A stretch of 8,093 bases of DNA from Mollicutes bacterium (GCA_003559585.1 PWKX01000017.1:1-8093); one strand, 5' to 3'. Numbered from the stretch's first letter, positions 1-5,855 are shown. Notes: a model not told the origin generated them from the sequence alone. Made by a program: numbers and translations.

Positions 1-383
1 CGATCATGTTTTAAAGGCGCACTTAAATGTTTGATGATGTCTGGGCCAAAGGCTTTAAGTAATCTAATTTGAAAATCTGCATCTTCTTTTAATGCAATGC
101 CTAATAACGGCAACTGTTCGATATCTTTTTTAATATAAGGCCAAATGAAAGCATCATCACTTCTTAAAACTTCACCAACTTCACCTAATAAAGAATGGTC
201 TTCTTTCAACACAAACGTAGCTATGCGGGCGTTGTTTTTAATGGCGTTGCTCGCGTATTTAAAGTTTTGTGGGTCTTGCTTACAAGCAGCCAACACAATG
301 GTTTCATCGTCCATTAAATCAAGATAAGCTTCGATGGTTACCTCATTTTTTTTGATGGCCTTGATGATATCTTTTTTCTTCAT
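1..383 (-). CDS. DUF4116-like repeat protein, 3' part outside the window
   Basis: Reading the minus strand from 383 gives about 127 residues with no stop before the left edge, so the C-terminus is missing. The N-terminus is Lys-rich (MKKKDIIKAIKKNE). It is followed by a helical stretch of the form ETIVLAACKQDPQNFKYAS..IKNN, which resembles the DUF4116 pattern 'vvlaAvkqnp.alqyAs..lkn'. That family is of unknown function and is often repeated in tandem. I chose ATG 383 because the sequence AAAGGG ends 9 bases before it. The in-frame ATG at 392 directly abuts that ribosome binding site and is a poor start. The family match is from residue pattern only. No enzymatic motif, signal peptide or membrane segment is visible in the part present. 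Confidence 0.65.
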   Translation of the reverse strand, partial: MKKKDIIKAIKKNEVTIEAYLDLMDDETIVLAACKQDPQNFKYASNAIKNNARIATFVLKEDHSLLGEVGEVLRSDDAFIWPYIKKDIEQLPLLGIALKEDADFQIRLLKAFGPDIIKHLSAPLKHD

Positions 384-417
384 TGCATTCATCCCTTTTT
401 TTACGTTTGATAGCTTT

Positions 418-446
418 ATTTTAGCCGATGAAAGCTTAAAATAAAA
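418..446 (-). promoter_or_regulatory. Weak candidate promoter for the DUF4116-like gene
   Basis: On the minus strand, TAAAAT at 418-423 is a plausible -10. The hexamer 17 bases upstream, TTTTAT at 441-446, is a poor -35 and overlaps the terminator of the preceding gene. A 6-base inverted repeat (AGCTTT 412-417 with AAAGCT 431-436) flanks the -10 and could be an operator or chance. Transcription would start near 411, leaving a leader of about 28 bases. Confidence 0.3.
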
Positions 447-479
447 GCCATTTAACAAACCTTGGTATGTTAAATGGCT
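437..479 (-). terminator. Rho-independent terminator of the UDG-like gene
   Basis: A perfect 12-bp stem (446-457 with 468-479) has a 10-base loop. On the minus strand it is followed by TTTATTTTA. It begins 9 bases after the TAA stop of the UDG-like gene. On the plus strand the downstream side is A-rich, so it works in one direction only. Confidence 0.85.
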
Positions 480-487
480 AAAATAAA

Positions 488-1090
488 TTATTTGATAAGC
501 TTAAACATGGTGTTGATGTCTTTTGCGATTTGTTTGTTTTGATCGTTCATGTCTTCTTTATGGCGGTCCATTAGATGGTATGAGGGAATCACAGTTAAGC
601 CACCATATGAGAAAGTGGAATCTTTTATGATTTTTTCATCGCCTGCTTCAATTAAGGCCTCACCTGTGTTTTGTTTGGTGATATGATTAAAAGCTTGAAT
701 GGCAATGTCACCGTTTAAAATCACAACTTGTAAGTTTGGAAACAACGATAGTTCTTTTTCTAATAATTCTGCGTGTGCCGCGATGATGTCATCATTAACT
801 GGTTTACCACTGGTTTTGTTTTTAACAGCGCTTGTGATATAGATGCCTTGATCGAGCAATTCTTCCATAGATCCAAAATCGTAATTGACTTTTTTAAAAA
901 TGGTGTTAATTGACTTGAAGTATGCACCGTTGACACCGGCATAAAAGTCATCATCGTCGTTTTCAGGGACGATGTCATTGATCATAACCCCTTTTATGTT
1001 TTTCGGGCTGATCGAGATTTCTGGCAAGGTTACCCAAGCCAACTTAAGCTTCTTACGGTAGTTTTTTAACGTTTCTACCATATCAATCAT
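488..1090 (-). CDS. Uracil-DNA glycosylase superfamily protein
   Basis: This 200-residue protein shows the layout of family 4/5-like uracil-DNA glycosylases, which remove uracil or related damaged bases from DNA. Visible landmarks are an N-terminal strand with the acidic segment INDIVPENDDDD (about 38-48), ITSAVKN (85-91) at the place of the usual 'itNvvkcrP' strand, VVILNGDIAIQAF (122-134) resembling 'vivplGn.Al.al', and PSYHLM (169-174) at the place of the C-terminal His motif 'HPS/YHPaal'. The first motif lacks the typical GEAPG and no Fe-S cysteines are present, so catalytic activity is not assured. Start choice: AGGAG at 1101-1105 lies only 1 base from the in-frame GTG at 1099 but 10 bases from ATG 1090, so I prefer 1090. 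A 6-bp hairpin (1121-1126 with 1132-1137) lies in the leader. No good promoter is visible between it and the terminator at 1151-1183. The superfamily call is fairly sure; the substrate is not. Confidence 0.75.
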   Translation of the reverse strand: MIDMVETLKNYRKKLKLAWVTLPEISISPKNIKGVMINDIVPENDDDDFYAGVNGAYFKSINTIFKKVNYDFGSMEELLDQGIYITSAVKNKTSGKPVNDDIIAAHAELLEKELSLFPNLQVVILNGDIAIQAFNHITKQNTGEALIEAGDEKIIKDSTFSYGGLTVIPSYHLMDRHKEDMNDQNKQIAKDINTMFKLIK

Positions 1091-1150
1091 GGGATTCACG
1101 CTCCTTTTTGGTTTTCAATCTAATGGTTAGGCCATTAATCCTTGATATTA

Positions 1151-1183
1151 AAAAAACACCACACTGAAAAATGTGGTGTTTTT
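1151..1183 (-). terminator. Rho-independent terminator upstream of the UDG-like gene
   Basis: A 12-bp stem (1152-1163 with 1172-1183) encloses an 8-base loop. On the minus strand the right side of the stem runs into a T tract ending at 1151. Because the stem ends in A/T runs it could also act on the plus strand. It lies about 46 bases before the ribosome binding site of the UDG-like gene. It is the first terminator after the glycerophosphodiesterase gene and also closes the short unit that starts near 1251. Confidence 0.85.
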
Positions 1184-1220
1184 AAGACATAAATGTAAGC
1201 AAAACCTCTGACATACACAT
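1182..1220 (-). CDS. Possible 12-codon leader ORF
   Basis: Within the candidate small RNA, AAGGA (1225-1229) stands 4 bases before an ATG at 1220 that opens a 12-codon frame reading MCMSEVLLTFMS. Its TAA stop overlaps the first two bases of the terminator stem. The ribosome binding site lies in the loop of a 6-bp hairpin and the start codon in its descending arm. This arrangement suits a leader peptide or a small protein, but a frame this short can occur by chance. No family is recognised. Confidence 0.25.
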   Translation of the reverse strand: MCMSEVLLTFMS

Positions 1221-1257
1221 CAAATCCTTTTGATCAGACGTGGGGTGCTTCACCTTT

Positions 1258-1286
1258 ATTATAGGCAACTGGGTAGCGAAATGCAA
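1258..1286 (-). promoter_or_regulatory. Promoter of the candidate small RNA / UDG leader
   Basis: On the minus strand, TTGCAT at 1281-1286 is separated by exactly 17 bases from a perfect TATAAT at 1258-1263. The predicted start is near 1251. It lies just after the stop of the glycerophosphodiesterase gene and reads towards the UDG-like gene, for which no nearer promoter is visible. Confidence 0.65.
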
Positions 1287-1311
1287 GCATAAATGAATGC
1301 GGTTTCAATAT

Positions 1312-3153
1312 TTATGGTGTGTCTGAAAATAAACGTCTAAGTAAGTTGGCGTATAAACTTCTGGTTGAAGTTGAATAAATGGTTTCTCTTGCTAATACTG
1401 GATCATCGGTGATGATGCCATCAACACCTAATTCTGTAGCTCTTTCTATGCGTTCAGCATCGTTCACGGTCCAAACATGGACGTATTTACCGGCTTGTTG
1501 GATGCGGTCAATGTAGCCTTGGTTTCTCAGTAAGAAACTAACTTCAATTCCGTAGTGATCAACATATTCAAGGTTTAATAGTGGTTGAATATCACCAAAG
1601 AAGGTACTTACTAAGAGTAAGGTCTCTATATCTGGGTCTAATCGTTTCAAGTCTCTTAGGGTGCTTTGATTAAAACTCATGATGACTGTGTTATCGATTA
1701 AATCGTGTTCTGTTAGTAGATTGATTACATAGTCATTTAAATCATCGTCATGCACTTTTAACTCTAAATATAACGTCGCTTGGTTCTCAATCAATAGGAT
1801 TGTTTCTTCTAAGGTTGGAACGTGTTCACCTGCAAAGGCTGGATCAAACCAACTCCCTGCGTCTAAATCTCTAATCTGTGCATAATCGGTTTCTCTTACT
1901 AGTGGGTTACCACTAACATTAGTGGTACGCCCTAGCGTGAAGTCATGGATGACTACCGGCACACCATCACGCGTTACATGAACATCAAACTCAACAGCAT
2001 TCGCGTTTTCATCAAGCGCGTTTTGAAAAGCGATTAAAGTATTTTCCGGTGCCCCAAGACTTGAACCACGGTGAGCAATGACTTTCGGTTGGTTTAATGC
2101 CATTAAAGGCACCCTATCTTCTCTAACCGCACCGATGACTGTTCCGAAGTTTAAGGCTAAAACCGCAATGACAATTGTAGCAATCACGGGTTTAACAAAA
2201 CGCTCATTCACTTTGATGGTGCGGTAAGCTTTTTTAGTCGGTCTAGGCAGTTTAATGCCTTCATCTTTACTGATGTGTTCATACTGCGCGGTAATCCAAG
2301 CGACGTTGACTGGGATTAAAACGAGCGTAGCTAGGGCCGCCACAACGGTGTAAAGCACATAAAGAATGGTTAAAACACTACCTAAAACAAGGGCTTGCCC
2401 TCTAACAATTTGAACGATCAAAGCCACAATCGCTATCAGTAAAAAGTAAAAACCATATAGGATAACATTTAAAACCACATTGATGATGAAAAACTCACCC
2501 ATACGCTTAAAGCGGGCACCACCTTTTTGTAGGTGCCATTGATGTTTTAAGGCATCTTTAAGTTTATGATCATTGGTTGTGAGTATTGGTAAGGTGTATA
2601 GTGATTCAATAAAAAGTAAGAAAAGCATCACCATTACCACGATGGCGATGATAAATAGATTACGGTATATTTGCAATTGATCTAACACAAAATCTGGAAT
2701 GTTAAATGTTGAGGCAATGGGGCCAATATGGAATAGGTGAACAAACAATAAAAACAAGGCACTAGGAATCAATAATAAGAGGTGATAACGTTTCACTTTA
2801 CGGCCCGTTTTTACGATGGTTAATTTTATTAAATCCATCAAACCAATCTCTACGTTATGGTAAGAATAATGATAGAGGATGCTTAACGCAATAAACTCAA
2901 ACACCATAAACATCGAGACAATCAGTAAAATTAAAAACAATAATGGCAAGGTTGTATAACTCATAATAAAATCAACCATCGCACGATTGGTTACGACTTG
3001 ATAAGGCGATAAATAAATCGCAAAGCGGATGATTAAATTAGCCATTGGTAATACAATCAAAGCCCCAAAGGCACGGTAAATAAGTTGAAACAACAGTAAA
3101 GTTTTTCCGTTTTTTTTCATCATGGCATACATGTTTAGCAGTGTAATTTTCAT
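1312..3153 (-). CDS. Membrane-anchored glycerophosphodiester phosphodiesterase
   Basis: This 613-residue protein has two parts. Residues 1-345 are a membrane domain with about seven or eight hydrophobic segments (roughly 19-48, 67-92, 123-143, 165-188, 221-250, 256-288 and 322-343), typical of the GDPD membrane-domain family. Residues about 357-590 form a GDPD TIM barrel that hydrolyses glycerophosphodiesters to glycerol-3-phosphate and an alcohol. Visible active-site elements are IAHRG (His361, Arg362), PENT (Glu370), EFDVH (Glu388, Asp390), IHD (His403), LELK (Glu464) and HVWTVND near 561. The Lys/Arg-rich stretch before the last membrane segment suggests, by the positive-inside rule, that the catalytic domain faces outward and could act on lipid head groups or lipoteichoic-acid-type polymers. 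Start: AGGAGG at 3161-3166 is 7 bases before ATG 3153; the in-frame ATG at 3210 lies inside the preceding terminator and is rejected. No own terminator directly follows, and the first one met is at 1151-1183. Confidence 0.93.
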   Translation of the reverse strand: MKITLLNMYAMMKKNGKTLLLFQLIYRAFGALIVLPMANLIIRFAIYLSPYQVVTNRAMVDFIMSYTTLPLLFLILLIVSMFMVFEFIALSILYHYSYHNVEIGLMDLIKLTIVKTGRKVKRYHLLLLIPSALFLLFVHLFHIGPIASTFNIPDFVLDQLQIYRNLFIIAIVVMVMLFLLFIESLYTLPILTTNDHKLKDALKHQWHLQKGGARFKRMGEFFIINVVLNVILYGFYFLLIAIVALIVQIVRGQALVLGSVLTILYVLYTVVAALATLVLIPVNVAWITAQYEHISKDEGIKLPRPTKKAYRTIKVNERFVKPVIATIVIAVLALNFGTVIGAVREDRVPLMALNQPKVIAHRGSSLGAPENTLIAFQNALDENANAVEFDVHVTRDGVPVVIHDFTLGRTTNVSGNPLVRETDYAQIRDLDAGSWFDPAFAGEHVPTLEETILLIENQATLYLELKVHDDDLNDYVINLLTEHDLIDNTVIMSFNQSTLRDLKRLDPDIETLLLVSTFFGDIQPLLNLEYVDHYGIEVSFLLRNQGYIDRIQQAGKYVHVWTVNDAERIERATELGVDGIITDDPVLARETIYSTSTRSLYANLLRRLFSDTP

Positions 3154-3160
3154 GTTTAAT

Positions 3161-3187
3161 CCTCCTCTTAGTATGATAATTATATCA
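3161..3187 (-). promoter_or_regulatory. Extended -10 promoter and ribosome binding site of the GDPD gene
   Basis: TGATATAAT (3179-3187) is a perfect extended -10 (TGn-TATAAT). The hexamer at -35 is poor and overlaps the upstream terminator. Transcription should start near 3172, giving a leader of about 19 bases that contains AGGAGG (3161-3166). This very short leader rules out a riboswitch here. Confidence 0.65.
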
Positions 3188-3195
3188 TATCGCCA

Positions 3196-3234
3196 TAAAA
3201 TGAAAAGCACATCACTTATGAACGTGATGTGCTT
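3196..3234 (-). terminator. Terminator overlapping the 3' end of the exonuclease gene
   Basis: A perfect 11-bp stem (3205-3215 with 3224-3234) is followed on the minus strand by TTCATTTTA. The first arm encodes the last residues of the exonuclease and its TAA stop (3216-3218) sits in the loop, so coding sequence and terminator are merged. Confidence 0.8.
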
Positions 3235-3890
3235 GAGTCGTTGATTTTTTTAATCAGTGATTTCACTTTATAATATTGTTTATGGTATGTTACATGATCA
3301 AAGGTTAAACCTTTTAAACCGTATTTATGATGATAACCAATGTGATTGATGTAACTTTCTATAGGCAGTCCTTCTTTTCTCATAAACTCAAGTAAGGTAC
3401 TGGTGGCGTATGCATCATCAAAAGCACGGTGGGGGCTTTCAATGTTAATGCCGTATTGTTCTAATGCATCGCTAAGTTTATGTGGGTAATCAGCATTATC
3501 TTTATACACCGTTAATAAATCTAAGATATCACTATCCATCACAAAACCAGGTTCATATTGCTTAAATAACGTCACTAAGAACCCAATATCAAACTGCATG
3601 TTATAGGCAACGAGCAACGTGTTTTTATGAATATAAGGTCTAAGCGCATCATAAACGCGCTTGGGTTCTTCACCGTGTTCACACATCGATTGCGTGATGC
3701 CGGTTAATGTGATGATCTTATCACTTAAGATTTTTTCTGTTTGACAAATCATGTTTATGGTATCTAAGGTAATCAGTTCATCACCTTCATGTTTTAAAAC
3801 AACAGCGCCGACATCAATGATTTGATCCTCATCATGATAAAAGCCCGTTGTTTCTAAGTCGAAAACAACAATATAATCATATTTTTTCAT
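3216..3890 (-). CDS. DnaQ-like 3'-5' exonuclease (DEDDh family)
   Basis: This 224-residue protein carries the DEDDh exonuclease motifs in order: FDLETTG with Asp11 and Glu13 (Exo I), AYNMQFD with Asp101 (Exo II), and HRAFDDA with His154 and Asp159 (Exo III). All metal and catalytic residues are present. The fold spans about 1-172 and the last 50 residues are a basic, His/Tyr-rich tail of unknown role. Members act as proofreading subunits (DNA polymerase III epsilon-like) or as free DNA/RNA trimming exonucleases. No polymerase domain or clamp-binding motif is obvious, so I would not call it the replicative epsilon subunit. ATG 3890 has GAGGTG about 5 bases upstream. The gene looks monocistronic, with a terminator built into its 3' end. 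Confidence 0.88.
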   Translation of the reverse strand: MKKYDYIVVFDLETTGFYHDEDQIIDVGAVVLKHEGDELITLDTINMICQTEKILSDKIITLTGITQSMCEHGEEPKRVYDALRPYIHKNTLLVAYNMQFDIGFLVTLFKQYEPGFVMDSDILDLLTVYKDNADYPHKLSDALEQYGINIESPHRAFDDAYATSTLLEFMRKEGLPIESYINHIGYHHKYGLKGLTFDHVTYHKQYYKVKSLIKKINDSSTSRS

Positions 3891-3909
3891 GAACTCACCT
3901 CTTTTCTAT

Positions 3910-3938
3910 ACTCTAGCATGTTTTAGCCTATGACACAA
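3910..3938 (-). promoter_or_regulatory. Candidate promoter of the exonuclease gene
   Basis: TTGTGT (3933-3938) and TAGAGT (3910-3915) are separated by 17 bases on the minus strand. Both are imperfect matches, and the site starts directly at the end of the preceding terminator. An alternative -10, TATAGA, lies a few bases downstream. Confidence 0.35.
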
Positions 3939-3965
3939 GAAAAAACACCGCATAAAGCGGTGTTT
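3937..3965 (-). terminator. Terminator of the KamA-like gene
   Basis: A perfect 9-bp stem, AAACACCGC (3943-3951) with GCGGTGTTT (3957-3965), has a 5-base loop. On the minus strand it is followed by TTTCTT. It begins 3 bases after the TAA stop of the KamA-like gene. Confidence 0.88.
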
Positions 3966-3968
3966 GGT

Positions 3969-5075
3969 TTAATGCATTGGATTTAAATCATCATCAAGCC
4001 AGGTGGCTTTTTCATCTAAAGGTTTCATAAATAACGTTTCGTTATACGCTTCATGCTTTGCATGGTGGAATTTGAAGATGAAGTCGCTGTCGGTTTTACC
4101 GAAAATTTCGATTTTACCTAAGGGGTGACTCATCATGTAACGGAACCCTTTTGCCACGCCATTTAATTGTTTACGTGCTTCTTTTAAGATATCAAGACCC
4201 TTTGATAGTGTGACTTGATACCCTGTCGCAAACTTAACGGGTCTGCATTGGAATGTGTAATAAGGTTGAATACCGGTCTTCGTTAACCCTCTAATTAATG
4301 TGACTAACGTATCGATATCATCGTTAACACCGCTTAATAAGACCATTTGGTTTCTAACCACACACCCTGCATCCATTAATGCTTTAATGCCTTTAATGGC
4401 TTCTGAGGTTAGTTCGCGTGGATGGTTAAACTGTGTGACAATAACGATTTGTTTTTTCTGGTTATAGGTTTTTAAGATGTTTAATAAGGCTGGGTCTTCG
4501 GTGATTCTATATGGAAAGACCACAGGAATTCTTGTGCCAAACCGAATGAAATCAAGATGCTCAATCGGGGTTAAGTTTTCTAAGTAATTTTCAATTTCTT
4601 CGTTTCTTAAAGTGAAAGAATCGCCACCTGAGATTAAAACATTGTTAATTTGTGGGTTGTTTTTAACGTATTCAACCGTTTCTTTCATACGTTCGTTGAT
4701 CTCATCACGGGTATAACCGACCATTCTTTTTCTAAAACAATAACGACAGTACATAAAACATACGTTAGTACTTAACACCAAAGCGGTGCTTTGGTATTTG
4801 TGTTGAAGGCCTGTCATTTTAGTATTCGAGCCTTCACCACTGGTATCATATTGTCCGTGGTCATCAAGTTCTGCATCATTAGGGATTGCGAGTTTACGGA
4901 TTGGGTCATTTGGATCATTTTTATCAATCAAGTCATAATAATACCGTGTGGTGCTTAAAGGATGTCTTTCAGATATTTTTTCTAAGGTTTTAACTTCCTC
5001 TTCTGTTAAGTTTAAATCGTCTTTAAACCCATCCACGGTTTTGATTTGTTCTTTCATGCGTGTTTGCCAATTCAT
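3969..5075 (-). CDS. KamA-family radical SAM protein (aminomutase-like, substrate unknown)
   Basis: This 368-residue protein (numbers below count from the upstream ATG at 5081; subtract 2 for the chosen start) has the radical SAM cluster motif Cys108-x3-Cys112-x2-Cys115 within CFMYCRYCFRKR. It also has SGGDSF (151-156), TQFNHPREL (216-224) and LLSGVNDD (248-255), all in the KamA order. Lys323 in SHPLGKIEI aligns with the PLP lysine of lysine 2,3-aminomutase. The two aspartates that hold lysine in that enzyme are not conserved: QCD reads QCR (Arg280), and the position seven residues before the PLP lysine is Met316. The protein therefore probably acts on another amino acid or peptide-linked substrate. 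Start: GGAGG (5083-5087) is 7 bases from ATG 5075 and only 1 base from ATG 5081. The gene is bracketed by its own promoter and terminator. Family is sure, reaction is not. Confidence 0.88.
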   Translation of the reverse strand: MNWQTRMKEQIKTVDGFKDDLNLTEEEVKTLEKISERHPLSTTRYYYDLIDKNDPNDPIRKLAIPNDAELDDHGQYDTSGEGSNTKMTGLQHKYQSTALVLSTNVCFMYCRYCFRKRMVGYTRDEINERMKETVEYVKNNPQINNVLISGGDSFTLRNEEIENYLENLTPIEHLDFIRFGTRIPVVFPYRITEDPALLNILKTYNQKKQIVIVTQFNHPRELTSEAIKGIKALMDAGCVVRNQMVLLSGVNDDIDTLVTLIRGLTKTGIQPYYTFQCRPVKFATGYQVTLSKGLDILKEARKQLNGVAKGFRYMMSHPLGKIEIFGKTDSDFIFKFHHAKHEAYNETLFMKPLDEKATWLDDDLNPMH

Positions 5076-5130
5076 GTACATACCTCCACTTCATATTAAA
5101 AAACCACATATTCCACATGGCTACCATATT

Positions 5131-5158
5131 ATTATACATATTTCGTAAAAAAAAGCAA
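5131..5158 (-). promoter_or_regulatory. Promoter of the KamA-like gene
   Basis: TTGCTT (5153-5158) and a perfect TATAAT (5131-5136) lie 16 bases apart on the minus strand, giving a start near 5124 and a leader of about 50 bases. The leader contains a direct repeat CCACAT (5104-5109 and 5113-5118, plus-strand reading) with a 9-base period, which could be a regulator site but is short. Confidence 0.6.
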
Positions 5159-5166
5159 TTTTTGTT

Positions 5167-5202
5167 AAAAAAAAGAAAGGTTTGCTGGGGGGACAAACCT
5201 TT
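5167..5202 (-). terminator. Strong terminator with a C-rich loop
   Basis: The stem AAAGGTTTG (5176-5184) with CAAACCTTT (5194-5202) is followed on the minus strand by C and eight T. The loop carries six consecutive C in the RNA. It lies 167 bases beyond the export-family gene, so it ends either that operon or a separate short RNA. Confidence 0.85.
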
Positions 5203-5225
5203 CACAGGACACCAAGTGACTGTTT

Positions 5226-5254
5226 TTGATAAAAGGGGTTTAAGGGCTTATTAT
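5226..5254 (+). promoter_or_regulatory. Plus-strand promoter-like sequence facing the export-family gene
   Basis: TTGATA (5226-5231) and TATTAT (5249-5254) each match the sigma-A consensus at 5 of 6 positions with a 17-base spacer. The predicted transcript from about 5261 would run antisense into the 3' end of the export-family gene. No gene follows it on the plus strand. It overlaps a minus-strand TATAAT because the hexamer is nearly self-complementary. Confidence 0.35.
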
Positions 5255-5369
5255 AGCCACTATGGTGTGTGGCACGTTAACCACAAACTCATTATAGCAA
5301 ACATCTTTTAAAAGGAAAGGCCACATATGTCGTTTTTAGTATTTTTTGATGAAATGAATCATAAATATC

Positions 5370-5855
5370 TTAAAACAAACTTAACACACCCATCGATATC
5401 ATCAAAATCGCTAGCGCAGCGACCAAATTACCAAGGGTGATCACAATCAATGCAGGTTTTAATTTAAAATCAAATAACGCCGCCGCTAACGAACCACTCC
5501 ATACCCCTGTTCCAGGTAGAGGAATTGCTACAATGATAAACAACCCCCACAACCCATATTTATCGATCTTTTCACGGTGTTTATCCGTGTTGCGTTTGAT
5601 AATGCGGTCAATCAATGATTTAAAAAACGAGAATCGTTCTAAGAAAACAAAAATTTTCTTAATTAATAAAATAATCAGCGGCGCTGGGATTAATGAAGCT
5701 GGAAACGTTAAAAGTAGTACCATAAGCGGTGAGAAATCCATCACCAGACCAACTGGGATGGCCCCTCTTAGTTCAATTAAGGGTGTCATGCTGATGACCA
5801 TGAGGATAACCTCATTATGTAAAAAATCTAAAATGTTAAGCATAAACTCTGTCAT
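5370..5855 (-). CDS. COG2426-type small multidrug export family membrane protein
   Basis: This 161-residue hydrophobic protein has about four membrane segments (roughly 15-37, 43-68, 102-128, 134-160) and a Lys/Arg-rich loop at 74-98. The two family signatures are present: TPLIELRGAIPVGL (24-37) and VAIPLPGTGVWSGSLAAALF (109-128). They identify the COG2426 / Sm_multidrug_ex family. Despite the family name, direct evidence for drug export is thin and the substrate is unknown. The length is usual for the family. ATG 5855 is only 9 bases beyond the TGA stop of the GNAT gene. Its ribosome binding site GTGAGG overlaps that stop codon, so the two genes are almost certainly co-transcribed and translationally coupled. 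The start is 7 bases downstream of GAGG. Confidence 0.87.
   Translation of the reverse strand: MTEFMLNILDFLHNEVILMVISMTPLIELRGAIPVGLVMDFSPLMVLLLTFPASLIPAPLIILLIKKIFVFLERFSFFKSLIDRIIKRNTDKHREKIDKYGLWGLFIIVAIPLPGTGVWSGSLAAALFDFKLKPALIVITLGNLVAALAILMISMGVLSLF

Larger units (their letters stand above)
1151..1251 (-). ncRNA. Candidate small RNA or attenuator leader
   Basis: A minus-strand transcript of about 100 nt is predicted from a promoter at 1258-1286 and ends at the strong terminator 1151-1183. Inside it are a C-rich single-stranded stretch (CACCCCACG, near 1240-1247), an ATCAAA/TTTGAT hairpin (1229-1234 with 1219-1224) whose loop is AGGA, and a possible enclosing stem TCTG/CAGA (1235-1238 with 1207-1210). 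The C-rich stretch could also pair imperfectly with the right arm of the terminator, which would give a switching structure. I do not recognise a known riboswitch, 6S RNA, SRP RNA or tmRNA. It may be a stand-alone small RNA or a leader controlling read-through into the UDG-like gene. The promoter and terminator are read directly from sequence; the function is inference. Confidence 0.5.
5167..5284 (-). ncRNA. Possible small RNA between the export-family and KamA-like genes
   Basis: The stretch 5203-5369 holds no convincing gene. On the minus strand TGCTATAAT (5291-5299) is a perfect extended -10 without a clear -35, predicting a start near 5284 and an RNA of about 118 nt ending at the terminator 5167-5202. 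A second copy of the element (GCTATAATAAG, 5247-5257) matches the first (GCTATAATGAG, 5288-5298) at 10 of 11 bases. The RNA would have a GCCAC/GTGGC hairpin (5258-5275) and two C-rich single-stranded sites, AAACCCC and the terminator loop. It may instead be just the 3' untranslated region of the upstream operon. Confidence 0.28.

Noticed and set aside
145..327. Plus-strand open frame of 60 codons
   Set aside because: It lies wholly antisense to the DUF4116-like gene, which has a better ribosome binding site and a recognisable pattern.
760..978. Minus-strand open frame of 72 codons
   Set aside because: It is a shifted frame inside the UDG-like gene with no independent start signal.
3154..3210. 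Longer N-terminus for the glycerophosphodiesterase
   Set aside because: The extra 19 codons would start inside the exonuclease terminator and upstream of the extended -10; AGGAGG sits just before ATG 3153.
4948..5311. Overlapping frames on both strands around the KamA-like promoter (4948-5148 +, 5023-5205 -, 5060-5311 +)
   Set aside because: They run through a clear promoter and terminator, have low-complexity translations and lack ribosome binding sites.
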